DNA from: Hymenobacter frigidus
GTDB taxonomy: Bacteria; Bacteroidota; Bacteroidia; Cytophagales; Hymenobacteraceae
Assembly (NCBI RefSeq): GCF_014640435.1
Contig: NZ_BMGY01000008.1
Coordinates: forward strand, 1 to 64,000
Direction of reading: 5' to 3'
Length of the DNA stretch: 64,000 nucleotides
Part shown: one piece after another, positions 25,853 through 33,892 of the stretch
Layout: each line of letters opens with the position of its first letter
Numbering within the stretch: the stretch's first letter is position 1
Notes under the pieces: generated by a model
What the model was told of the DNA's origin: nothing
Seen by the model: only the letters and a program-made list of their open reading frames with translations
Database searches by the model: none
Translations under genes and position numbers: made by a program

Positions 25853-26590
25853 ATGTCTGACCACAACTTATTGCCCGCCTGGCGGGAACAGTCGCTGGGG
25901 CGACGCGTGTTTTTGCGGGTTTCGGCGGCCTCGGCCGCTACGGTGGCCCTGGTAGCCGCGGGCTGCACCACCACTACACCAGAGCCGGTGAAAGTGGACC
26001 CCTACCTGCTCTCACCGCTACCTGCCGGCGATGTGGGGCTATTTTATTTCGCCTACCTGCTGGCCATTGCCAAAGCCACTATCTTCCAGAAAGTGGCCGA
26101 TGCCCCGCCCACCGATTTCACCGCCACCGACCGCGCCGTGTTTACCGACCTGCGCGACCATGAGGTTATTCACCGCGAGCTGCTTCGCCGCTTCCTCGAC
26201 CCCAAAGGTGAGGTAGCGCTGCTGCCCGCTGATTTCGCTTTTTCGCTGACCTCGCTCTCCCTCACTACCCGCGCCGGAGCGCTGGCCGCGGCCCAGCAGT
26301 TCGCCGACCTGGCGGCGGCCGTTTATCCCACGGTTCTGCCGCTGTTCAGCAGTGCCAACCTACTCCCCCGGACGCTGCTGCTCAAAATGTCGTCGGTACA
26401 CGCCCGCCACGCCGCCACCCTGCGCAACTTGCGCACGCCCGGCACCTTTGCCGCCGACGACGTAGTGCTCACGACCGGGGTCTTGGCCGGCCAGCTCCGC
26501 ACCAAAACTCCCCTCGAAGTGCTGGCCGTGCTGGCTCCCTTCTTCGCGCCGTATGTTATTTCTGCTGGCAATCTGCCACTTCCTATATGA
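25853..26590 (+). CDS. Ferritin-like protein, twin-arginine lipoprotein (pair 2, first gene), metal ligands degraded
   Basis: This 245-residue paralogue of the 24008 gene starts at ATG 25853. It has a twin-arginine signal (LGRRVFLRVSAAS) and lipobox AAGC. The four-helix pattern is preserved, but key ligands are changed: helix 1 is LLAIAKATIF (Glu replaced by Ala), helix 3 is FADLA (Glu lost) and helix 4 is VHARH (Glu to His); only HEVIH in helix 2 remains. It therefore may not bind a di-iron centre. It overlaps the next gene by 4 nt (ATGA). Confidence 0.78.
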   Translation: MSDHNLLPAWREQSLGRRVFLRVSAASAATVALVAAGCTTTTPEPVKVDPYLLSPLPAGDVGLFYFAYLLAIAKATIFQKVADAPPTDFTATDRAVFTDLRDHEVIHRELLRRFLDPKGEVALLPADFAFSLTSLSLTTRAGALAAAQQFADLAAAVYPTVLPLFSSANLLPRTLLLKMSSVHARHAATLRNLRTPGTFAADDVVLTTGVLAGQLRTKTPLEVLAVLAPFFAPYVISAGNLPLPI

Positions 26591-27435
26591 AGCTGATTTC
26601 CCTTCTTGACCAACTGGCCGCGGCTCCGGCCACGACGGCCACGCCCCGGCGGGCCCTGCTTCAGCACTTGGGCCGCGCCGCAGTAGCGGCCCTGCCCTTG
26701 GCGGCGGCCCTGCCCGCCGCTGCCAGCACCAACGACACCGCGTATGATGCCCTCACGCAGCTGCTGCTGCTCGAGCGGCTGCAGCTGGCCTTCTATACCC
26801 GGGCCTTGGCGGTTCCCGGCCTCATTCCCACCGCGCAAACGGCCGATTTCCAGCGCCTGCGCACCCATCAGGAGCAGCACGTCACCTTCCTGACCCAGGC
26901 CCTGCAAGGTGCCGGCTCGTTGGTGCCAGCGCTGCCGGCGTTCGATTTTAGCGGCCGGCGCAGGGTGGCCTCCAACCCGGAGCTGTTTCCAAACGTGTTG
27001 AGCGACTACGACGCTTTTCTGGCCCTGGCTCAGCAGCTGGAGGACCTGGGCGTACGCCTTTACAAAACCCACGCCTTCGCCGTCGTTAATGACCTGCAGC
27101 TCACGCTTGCCGTGTTGCGCCTGCACCCCGTCGAGGCCCAGCATTCGGCGCATGTGCGCGGGCTGCGCCGTGGACGTGGCGTAGTGGTAGAGAACTGGCC
27201 CAGCGACTCCGATGCCGCGATTACGCGGCCGGCGGCCGCCCAGATTCTCACCACCGCCGCTACTGGCGGCGAGGAAAACATCTTACAATACCAGACGCCA
27301 GGCAAGCCCATTGTGTTCAGCGACTTTCTACTTATCCGCGACAACACGGCCATTCACGATTCGGCCCTGCCCGAAGCGTTCGATGAGCCCGTGAACAGCG
27401 CCATCGCGCAGGCTGCCCTGAACCTGTTTTTCTAA
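26587..27435 (+). CDS. Ferritin-like protein, twin-arginine signal (pair 2, second gene)
   Basis: This 282-residue paralogue of the 24800 gene has a twin-arginine stretch (TPRRALLQHLG) and a hydrophobic signal ending ALPAAAS. Most ligands are kept (LLERLQLAFY, LEDLG, VEAQH), but helix 2 reads HQEQH instead of HExxH. Like its paralogue it has a C-terminal extension (ENILQYQTPGKPIVF and EAFDEPVNSAIAQAAL). Its start overlaps the upstream stop, indicating translational coupling and probable co-function. Confidence 0.78.
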   Translation: MKLISLLDQLAAAPATTATPRRALLQHLGRAAVAALPLAAALPAAASTNDTAYDALTQLLLLERLQLAFYTRALAVPGLIPTAQTADFQRLRTHQEQHVTFLTQALQGAGSLVPALPAFDFSGRRRVASNPELFPNVLSDYDAFLALAQQLEDLGVRLYKTHAFAVVNDLQLTLAVLRLHPVEAQHSAHVRGLRRGRGVVVENWPSDSDAAITRPAAAQILTTAATGGEENILQYQTPGKPIVFSDFLLIRDNTAIHDSALPEAFDEPVNSAIAQAALNLFF

Positions 27436-27775
27436 ACCTACCCGACCAGCTGCCGCATCACCGTTATTTCGCGGCTATATCCCTCTGATTATGGCTAGTA
27501 CAACAGCTGTTCAGGCTTATACAATCCGATTTTGACAACCTCATGTACCCAGCATTAAGCAGGCGGGTACAAAATTCTGGCCTTTTGCAGCGAGAGAGTA
27601 GCCCTGGCTACTCTCTTTGCGTATCCGGGTAGTTGGCTGGGCTCCATTAGGCCCGGCAGCCGCGGAAGCGTCGCCCCGTTTTCGTATCTTTCATATACTA
27701 ATTCCGTCCAGACTCCCCTACTGGGTATGGCCCGGCATTGTTACCTATTCTTTCACCGTCCTCATTTCCCTTCCG
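27436..27775. other. Intergenic stretch with two inverted repeats
   Basis: No gene seen. It contains GTACCC / GGGTAC arms (27545-27550 and 27565-27570) and a perfect 11-bp inverted repeat AGAGAGTAGCC / GGCTACTCTCT (27593-27603 and 27606-27616). The latter may end transcription of the ferritin-like pair, although only two T follow. Confidence 0.5.
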
Positions 27776-27970
27776 ATGCTAGACTACGTGAAAATGATTT
27801 TGTTGAAGGTCAGCTTCAACAGAGCACTGTTTGAAAAAGAACTCCGCAAGGCCCTCAAAGTGCTTGTCCCAACCGATATGCCGGATTTTCGCAGCTGGTG
27901 CTATCAGCAGTTTGGCCGTATCTATCGGCGCGTGCTCAAGCGCGTGTTTGGCGAGCTGCAATTGGGCTAG
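27776..27970 (+). CDS. Small basic protein (hypothetical)
   Basis: This is a 64-residue protein from ATG 27776: MLDYVKMILLKVSFNRALF at the start and WCYQQFGRIYRRVLKRVFG near the end. It is rich in Lys, Arg and aromatic residues and looks helical, with no signal peptide. I do not know the family. A longer frame upstream is possible, but it crosses promoter-like sequence and is compositionally odd. It converges with queG. Confidence 0.6.
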   Translation: MLDYVKMILLKVSFNRALFEKELRKALKVLVPTDMPDFRSWCYQQFGRIYRRVLKRVFGELQLG

Positions 27971-28000
27971 CTGCCTAAGTCACGGCCTGTGCCGTAGCCG

Positions 28001-28930
28001 TTATTCCAGTACAAACTTGATGTTGCGTTTCAGGCCCTCATAGCCTGTGCGCTTCACGGCCGACTGGCGGAATAGCTCCGTAAATAACTCGTGGGTAATT
28101 TCGCGCCAGTCACCGGGAGTCAGGTCTTTCAGGCCAGGCGCGGGGTTGAACTGCGGCTCATTGTGCGGCTTGCTGAAGCGGTTCCACGGGCACACGTCCT
28201 GACAGATGTCGCAGCCGAATACCCAGCTGCCGAACTGCCCGGCTACCTCGGTCGGAATCTGGTCCTTGAGCTCAATGGTGAAGTAGCTGATGCACTTGCT
28301 GCCATCCACCACGTACGGTTCCGTTATGGCTTGGGTGGGACAGGCATCCACGCACTTGGTGCAGGTGCCGCAGTAGTCCCGGATGGGCCCGTCGGCGGGT
28401 AGCTCCACATCCACAATCAGCTCGGCGATGAAGTAGAATGAGCCAGCACCGGGCGTTATCAGATTCGAATTCTTGCCCACCCAGCCGAGGCCCGATTTTT
28501 TGGCCCAGGCCTTGTCCAGCACCGGAGCTGAGTCGACGAAGCAGCGCCCGCCGATGGCCCCAATTTCGGCTTCCATGTCGGCCAGCAGCAACTTCAGCTT
28601 GTCTTTGATGACGAAGTGGTAATCCCGCCCGTAGGCGTATTTACTGATTTTGAGGGTGTCGTCGGGCTGCTGGGTTTCGGGCGCGGGATAGTAGTTGAGC
28701 AGCAGCGAAATCACCGATTTGGCACCATCCACCAGCAGGCGCGGGTCGAGGCGCTTGTCGAAGTGATTTTCCATGTAGCCCATTTTGCCGTTCATGCGGC
28801 GCGTGAGCCAGGTTTCGAGACGCGGGGCTTCTTCTTCCAGAAATTCCGCCCTGGAAATGCCGCAGGCCATAAAGCCCAGCTCCGCCGCGCGACGCTTAAT
28901 GAAAGAGGCCCATTGGGACTGGGGAAGCAT
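28001..28930 (-). CDS. queG: Epoxyqueuosine reductase
   Basis: This 309-residue cobalamin-dependent iron-sulphur enzyme reduces epoxyqueuosine to queuosine in tRNA, the last step of queuosine synthesis. It has an N-terminal [16 protein letters not shown] segment and [15 protein letters not shown]. Two [4Fe-4S] motifs lie at [12 protein letters not shown] (near residue 190) and CDICQDVCP (near 245). I chose ATG 28930; the longer frame adds 27 residues of no conserved sequence. The gene is 91 nt downstream of ruvB on the same strand. Confidence 0.92.
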   Translation of the reverse strand: MLPQSQWASFIKRRAAELGFMACGISRAEFLEEEAPRLETWLTRRMNGKMGYMENHFDKRLDPRLLVDGAKSVISLLLNYYPAPETQQPDDTLKISKYAYGRDYHFVIKDKLKLLLADMEAEIGAIGGRCFVDSAPVLDKAWAKKSGLGWVGKNSNLITPGAGSFYFIAELIVDVELPADGPIRDYCGTCTKCVDACPTQAITEPYVVDGSKCISYFTIELKDQIPTEVAGQFGSWVFGCDICQDVCPWNRFSKPHNEPQFNPAPGLKDLTPGDWREITHELFTELFRQSAVKRTGYEGLKRNIKFVLE

Positions 28931-29021
28931 GGGCAAGGGGTAATGGAACTGCAAAGAAACAGGAAACGCGCCGCTGGGGGCGGCGCGTTCCGTTGGGTTG
29001 TCGAGACGCATACTTGCGTCT

Positions 29022-30074
29022 CTACGCCGTTATCTCATCGAATAAGCTACCCGAGTTACCGCGCATGTGCTGCGGCAATAACCGCCCCAGGTGCTGATAA
29101 GCCGCTTCGGTGGCCTCCCGACCCCGCGAGGTGCGCTTGATGTAGCCCTCCTGAATCAGGAACGGCTCGTACACTTCCTCAATGGTTTCGCCCTCTTCGC
29201 CGCAAGCCGTAGCAATAGTGCTGATACCCACCGGGCCACCCTTGAACTTGTCGATGATGGTAGTCAGGATGCGCTTGTCCATGTCGTCGAGGCCGCGGGC
29301 ATCCACATCGAGAGCATTGAGGGCGAACTGGGCGATTTCGACCGTGATGGTGCCATCGCCCTTAATCTGGGCAAAGTCCCGGGTGCGGCGCAGCAGGTTG
29401 TTGGCAATGCGGGGCGTGCCCCGCGAGCGGCGGGCGATTTCGAAGGCCGCGTCGTCGTGAATGGGCGTGCCCAGAATCTCAGCCGAGCGCAGTACAATGG
29501 TAGTCAGCAGCTTGGAGTCGTAATACTCCAAACGGGCTGATATGCCGAAACGAGCCCGCAGCGGAGCCGTGAGCATGCCCGAGCGCGTGGTAGCGCCCAC
29601 GAGCGTGAAGGGCGACAGCGAAATCTGCACCGAACGGGCATTCGGACCCGAATCGAGCATGATGTCGATGCGGTAGTCCTCCATCGCCGAGTACAGGTAC
29701 TCTTCCACCACGGGGTTGAGGCGGTGGATTTCGTCGATGAATAGCACATCGTGCGGCTCCAGGTTGGTGAGCAGGCCGGCGAGGTCGCTGGGCTTGTCCA
29801 GCACCGGGCCGCTGGTCATCTTAATACCGGAGCCCAACTCGTTGGCGATGATGTGCGAGAGGGTGGTTTTGCCCAGGCCGGGAGGGCCATGCAGCAGCAC
29901 GTGGTCGAGGGCATCGCCGCGCATTTTGGCGGCGGCCACGAAGACTTTCAGGTTTTCCAGAATCTTTTCCTGACCCGTAAAATCGTCGAAGCTCAGGGGC
30001 CGCAGGGCCTTGTCGATGTCCTTGTCGGTCGCATCGAAGTGCTCGTTGTCGCCGGTGAGAAAGGCTTCGCGCAT
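29022..30074 (-). CDS. ruvB: Holliday junction branch-migration helicase RuvB
   Basis: This 350-residue AAA+ motor works with RuvA on Holliday junctions. It opens with the RuvB signature [19 protein letters not shown]. Walker A is [10 protein letters not shown] near residue 65, Walker [19 protein letters not shown], and sensor [16 protein letters not shown]. The winged-helix end has [20 protein letters not shown]. Length is normal. A hairpin repeat lies upstream, and queG follows in the same direction. Confidence 0.97.
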   Translation of the reverse strand: MREAFLTGDNEHFDATDKDIDKALRPLSFDDFTGQEKILENLKVFVAAAKMRGDALDHVLLHGPPGLGKTTLSHIIANELGSGIKMTSGPVLDKPSDLAGLLTNLEPHDVLFIDEIHRLNPVVEEYLYSAMEDYRIDIMLDSGPNARSVQISLSPFTLVGATTRSGMLTAPLRARFGISARLEYYDSKLLTTIVLRSAEILGTPIHDDAAFEIARRSRGTPRIANNLLRRTRDFAQIKGDGTITVEIAQFALNALDVDARGLDDMDKRILTTIIDKFKGGPVGISTIATACGEEGETIEEVYEPFLIQEGYIKRTSRGREATEAAYQHLGRLLPQHMRGNSGSLFDEITA

Positions 30075-30166
30075 AAATATAGTTGCTAAAATTATTGGTC
30101 GTTGCTTGCTAAGCAGATGAGTAACTTATTTGGAAGCAAAAAAGCTCCTTTTGCACGTATTATTTG

Positions 30167-30270
30167 ACCGTCATGCCGAGCGCAGCCGAGGCATCTCGCG
30201 TGGGGCAGTAACTCAAGCGATTGGTTTACCTGAGCACGCGAGATGCCTCGGCTGCGCTCGGCATGACGGT
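30167..30270. repeat. Dispersed hairpin repeat, copy 6
   Basis: Perfect 36-bp arms (30167-30202 and 30235-30270) with a 32-nt loop, 28 nt downstream of the HIRAN gene stop (minus strand). A run of six T follows on the plus strand side. Confidence 0.92.
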
Positions 30271-30298
30271 CTTTTTTGGTTAGACGAAACGCCTTAAG

Positions 30299-30646
30299 CT
30301 ACTCGTGCAGCAGCACTTCAATATCAAGATGGAGCCAATCGGTTTCCCAGGATTTGTGATTGAGGCGGGCCGAAAGGTGCTTGCCGGCATCGAGCAGGCG
30401 GGCCACGGTTTCGTTGCGGCCCTCGGGCAGGTAGCCGAGCCACACGTTGGCCGGGTCGGTGGCGGGAGCAGTGTGGACTTGCACGGCCCAGTCGTCGTAG
30501 TGGCTATCGGCCTCGCGGGTGAGCAGCAGGGCCTGACCGACCTTTAGCTCGGGCTCGTATTTCTCCAGATTGGGACGGTGCGAGGTGCCGGCCACAAGGC
30601 ATTCGAGCAGCACGAGTGGTTCGGTAGCAGAAACGACTTTCATCAT
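30299..30646 (-). CDS. Stand-alone HIRAN-domain protein
   Basis: This 115-residue protein consists almost entirely of a HIRAN domain: VAGTSHRPNLEKYEPELKVG, LLTREADSHYDDWAVQV and WLGYLPEGRNETVARLLDAG. HIRAN domains bind 3' DNA ends in SNF2 helicases such as HLTF; small stand-alone forms occur in bacteria and their role is not settled. The start is MMK at 30646 or MK at 30643. It sits upstream of ruvB and queG but is separated from them by a hairpin repeat. Confidence 0.8.
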   Translation of the reverse strand: MMKVVSATEPLVLLECLVAGTSHRPNLEKYEPELKVGQALLLTREADSHYDDWAVQVHTAPATDPANVWLGYLPEGRNETVARLLDAGKHLSARLNHKSWETDWLHLDIEVLLHE

Positions 30647-30767
30647 GGGACCAAATTACGGCACGGGCGGCGGGTTTTGGTTGCACCCAGTGCTTGCGCT
30701 CAAAGCCGCACAGCCCCGTTCTGATTATGTTGCGCCATCGTTTCACCCCCTTCCTTCTTCAAATCTT

Positions 30768-31127
30768 ATGAAAAAAGTCTTTCTCTCCGCCGCCTTGGCG
30801 CTGGCCGTGGCTGGCTCGTGGGCGTTTTATCCGAAAGCGGCGGCCGAGCCAGCGGGATATATGATGGTTGTTAGCAACGTTCCACTTTTAGGCAGCGGCA
30901 TCACGCTAAACACATTCACCAGCGACGGACAACGGGTTGAAACCCTGGTGCCGTTTACCAAAATGCGGTATAGGTTTACTGACCTGCACTCGGCCGAAGT
31001 GTTGAAGCTAAACCAGCTGCGGCGCGAAGGGTGGCGGATAATCAGCACTTCCTCTATCCCGACCTCGACTAGCGATGAGGGCAACATATTTTCCACCGAA
31101 ACGACTTACGTGTTGGAAAAAAACTAA
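30768..31127 (+). CDS. Exported DUF4177-like small protein (hypothetical)
   Basis: This 119-residue protein starts at ATG 30768 with a signal peptide (KKVFLSAALALAVAGSWAF). The mature part ends LNQLRREGWRIISTSSIPTS...TTYVLEKN, a pattern like DUF4177-type proteins, in which a Leu-Asn-x-Leu-Gly-x-x-Gly-Trp segment is followed by a beta strand. That similarity is weak and only by eye. A terminator shared with the convergent acyl-CoA dehydrogenase gene follows. Confidence 0.6.
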   Translation: MKKVFLSAALALAVAGSWAFYPKAAAEPAGYMMVVSNVPLLGSGITLNTFTSDGQRVETLVPFTKMRYRFTDLHSAEVLKLNQLRREGWRIISTSSIPTSTSDEGNIFSTETTYVLEKN

Positions 31128-31142
31128 TACCTGCTATTGAGC

Positions 31143-31178
31143 AAAAACGGCCGCTCCATTGCGGGAGCGGCCGTTTTT
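31143..31178. terminator. Bidirectional terminator
   Basis: Perfect 15-bp stem (31143-31157 and 31164-31178) with A and T runs at its ends, between convergent genes. Confidence 0.9.
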
Positions 31179-31219
31179 CGTTCTGGGCAGCACAGGCTAG
31201 AGCATGTACTACAAATAGC

Positions 31220-32455
31220 TTATTTAAACGCCTGAATGCCGGTAATATCCGCGCCCGTAATCAGCAGGTGAATGTCGTGCGTGCCTTCGTAGGTCACCAC
31301 CGATTCCAGGTTCATCATGTGGCGCATGATGGGGTACTCACCCGTGATGCCCATGCCGCCGTGAATCTGGCGGGCTTCGCGGGCCACGTGCAGGGCCATT
31401 TCGACCGAGTTGCGCTTGGCCATGCTGATTTGGGAACTGGTGGCCTTGCCTTCGTTTTTGAGCACGCCCAAACGCCACACCATCAGCTGGGCTTTGGTGA
31501 TTTCGGTAATCATCTCGGCCAGCTTTTTCTGCTGGAGCTGGAAGCCGCCGATGGGCTGGCCGAACTGCTCGCGCTGGAGCGAGTATTTCAGGGCCGACTC
31601 GTAGCAGTCGATGGCCGCGCCGATGGCGCCCCAGGCAATGCCGAAGCGGGCCGAATCGAGGCAGGAGAGCGGACCGCGCAAGCCGTCGATGTTGGGCAGG
31701 ATGTTCTCTTTGGGGATTTTTACGTCCTCAAACACCAGCTCGCCGGTGGTGCTGGCGCGCAGGCTCCACTTGTTGTGGATTTCGGGCGTGCTGAAGCCTT
31801 CCATGCCGCGCTCGACGATAACGCCCTTGATGCGGCCCTGCTCATTTTTGGCCCACACCACGGCCACCTGGCACTCGGGCGAGTTCGAAATCCACATCTT
31901 GGCCCCGTTCAGCAGGTAATGGTCGCCCATGTCCTTGATGTTGGTGGTCATGCCGCCGGGGTTTGAGCCGTGGTCGGGCTCGGTGAGGCCGAAGCACCCC
32001 AGCCACTCGCCGCTGGCGAGCTTGGGCAGAAACTTATGGCGCTGCGCTTCGGAGCCGTAGGCGTAGATGGGGAACATCACCAGCGAGCCCTGCACCGAGG
32101 CGGTGGAGCGCATGCCGGAATCGCCGCGCTCGATTTCCTGCATGATGAGGCCGTAGCTGATGTAATCCATACCGCCGCCGCCGTATTCCTGCGGGATGGT
32201 GGGACCGAAGGCGCCCACGTCGCCAAACTTGCGCACGATTTCGCTCGGAAAATGCGCGTCCTGCGCCCATTTTTCGATGTTGGGGCTGATTTCCTTCTTC
32301 ACGAAGTCGCGGATGGACTGGCGGATGAGCTTGTGCTCCTCGGTCAGCAGGCCGTCGAGGTCGAAATAATCGGTGAAGCCGTTGGCGTTGGTGCTGCCTT
32401 TTTGGGCGGTGTGGGCTTTAGCTTCGGGGGAGAGAACGTCGGCTTCGGAGGACAT
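31220..32455 (-). CDS. Acyl-CoA dehydrogenase, glutaryl-CoA dehydrogenase type
   Basis: This 411-residue FAD enzyme has the acyl-CoA dehydrogenase order: an N-terminal helical domain (DGLLTEEHKLIRQSIRDF), a middle beta domain (GCFGLTEPDHGSNPGGM, YLLNGAKMWISNSP) and a C-terminal helical domain (QREQFGQPIGGFQ, ARQIHGGMGITGEYPIMRHM). The catalytic Glu lies in VVTYEGTHDIH. The closest subfamily by eye is glutaryl-CoA dehydrogenase (lysine/tryptophan breakdown). I place the start at ATG 32455 because a -7 promoter motif lies at 32489-32496; longer frames would run through it. Confidence 0.9.
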   Translation of the reverse strand: MSSEADVLSPEAKAHTAQKGSTNANGFTDYFDLDGLLTEEHKLIRQSIRDFVKKEISPNIEKWAQDAHFPSEIVRKFGDVGAFGPTIPQEYGGGGMDYISYGLIMQEIERGDSGMRSTASVQGSLVMFPIYAYGSEAQRHKFLPKLASGEWLGCFGLTEPDHGSNPGGMTTNIKDMGDHYLLNGAKMWISNSPECQVAVVWAKNEQGRIKGVIVERGMEGFSTPEIHNKWSLRASTTGELVFEDVKIPKENILPNIDGLRGPLSCLDSARFGIAWGAIGAAIDCYESALKYSLQREQFGQPIGGFQLQQKKLAEMITEITKAQLMVWRLGVLKNEGKATSSQISMAKRNSVEMALHVAREARQIHGGMGITGEYPIMRHMMNLESVVTYEGTHDIHLLITGADITGIQAFK

Positions 32456-32488
32456 GGGCGGGGGTTGTGGGTGGGGTGGGAGTTTCGG

Positions 32489-32496
32489 CAAAGATA
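32489..32496 (-). promoter_or_regulatory. -7 promoter motif of the acyl-CoA dehydrogenase gene
   Basis: CAAAGATA on the plus strand reads TATCTTTG on the minus strand, 33 nt upstream of the ATG; it decides between the possible starts. Confidence 0.55.
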
Positions 32497-32745
32497 ACAG
32501 GCGCAGGGAGGGCGCGGTTCGGTGGGCTTGCGCCAATTTGTTGTGGCCGAAACAATTACTGGCAATCAAGCAGTACCGAAGCGCTACGGGGGAGGTTGGC
32601 GCTTTAAGAACGCATCCGGGGCGCGATGGGGCCAACCCCAGCGGGTGAATATCGTTATAAAAAGGGCTGATGACATGACAGTTAGCTGCTTGCGGCACGG
32701 GTTTTTCATTCATTTTCTTCACCCTCCCTTTTCCAGTACCTTCCC

Positions 32746-33819
32746 ATGGACATAACTAAAACCAAAGCCTACGGCGCTACGAATTCCGTTTTTAGTGGCT
32801 TGTCGGAAATGGAAATCGAACGCCAGGCCCCCAAGGCCGACGAGGTGCACATCGATATTCTCTACTGCGGCGTGTGCCATTCGGACCTGCACCAAGTGAA
32901 AAACGACTGGCACAACACGATTTATCCCTGCGTGCCCGGCCACGAGGTGGTCGGCCGCATCAGCGAGGTGGGCAGCGCCGTAATTAAGTTCCGGGTGGGC
33001 GACGTGGTGGGCGTGGGCTGCATGGTTGACTCGTGCGGCGTGTGCCCATCGTGCCAGCAAAAGGAGGAAAATTACTGCGAAGGCCCCGTGGGCTGGACGG
33101 CCACTTACAACGGCTACATGAAGCCCGCCAACGAGGATTTCAACACCTTCGGCGGGTATTCGACCAACATGACGGTGAAGGAATCTTTCGTGCTGCGCAT
33201 TCCGGAGGGCCTCGATATTAAGGCGGCGGCCCCGATTCTGTGCGCCGGCGTGACAACGTACTCGCCGATGAAGCACTGCAACGTGGGCCCCGGCCAGCAC
33301 GTGGCCGTGGTGGGCATTGGCGGGCTGGGCCACATGGCCGTGCAGATTGCGCGGGCGCTGGGCGCCACGGTTACGGCCATCACCCGCAACCAGGACAAGC
33401 AGGCCGCAGCCGAGAAGCTGGGGGCCCACGAAGTGCTGATTTCGACCGATGCGGCCGCCATGAAGGCCCATGAGCTGAAGTTCGACTTCATTATCATCAC
33501 CATCCCCGATGCCTTCGACGTGAACGACTACGTGACGCTGGTGAAGCGCGACGGCGTGCTTACGACCGTGGGCCTGCTCGGGCCTTATAAGTCGGCCATC
33601 AACAACCAAGAGGTGGCCATGCACCGCCGCACGATATCGGGCTCGATTATCGGCAGCATCGCGGAGACGCAGGAAGTGCTGGACTTCTGCGTCAAGCACC
33701 ATATTTTGCCCGAGGTGGAAATGATTCCGATGCAGGACATCAACAAGGCGTTCGATAAGATGATGGACGAAGAAGTGCGCTTCCGGTACGTCATCGACAT
33801 GGCCTCGCTGAAAAAATAA
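32746..33819 (+). CDS. Zinc-dependent alcohol dehydrogenase, NAD(P)-dependent
   Basis: This 357-residue medium-chain dehydrogenase has catalytic zinc residues in CGVCHSDLHQV and GHEVVGRI, structural-zinc cysteines in CGVCPSCQQKEENYC, and the cofactor motif VAVVGIGGLGHMAVQIARALG near residue 185. It resembles the cinnamyl-alcohol/YahK type that reduces aldehydes with NADPH. It is divergent from the acyl-CoA dehydrogenase and converges on the TonB receptor through a shared terminator. Confidence 0.92.
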   Translation: MDITKTKAYGATNSVFSGLSEMEIERQAPKADEVHIDILYCGVCHSDLHQVKNDWHNTIYPCVPGHEVVGRISEVGSAVIKFRVGDVVGVGCMVDSCGVCPSCQQKEENYCEGPVGWTATYNGYMKPANEDFNTFGGYSTNMTVKESFVLRIPEGLDIKAAAPILCAGVTTYSPMKHCNVGPGQHVAVVGIGGLGHMAVQIARALGATVTAITRNQDKQAAAEKLGAHEVLISTDAAAMKAHELKFDFIIITIPDAFDVNDYVTLVKRDGVLTTVGLLGPYKSAINNQEVAMHRRTISGSIIGSIAETQEVLDFCVKHHILPEVEMIPMQDINKAFDKMMDEEVRFRYVIDMASLKK

Positions 33820-33840
33820 ACCGCCGCCGCGCTACACACA

Positions 33841-33876
33841 AAAAGCCCCGATTCTGAGCAGAATCGGGGCTTTTTG
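33841..33876. terminator. Bidirectional terminator
   Basis: Perfect 16-bp stem (33841-33856 and 33859-33874) with only AG as loop centre, A run on the left and T run on the right, between the convergent dehydrogenase and TonB-receptor genes. Confidence 0.9.
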
Positions 33877-33892
33877 CTTTGGATTTCGGATA

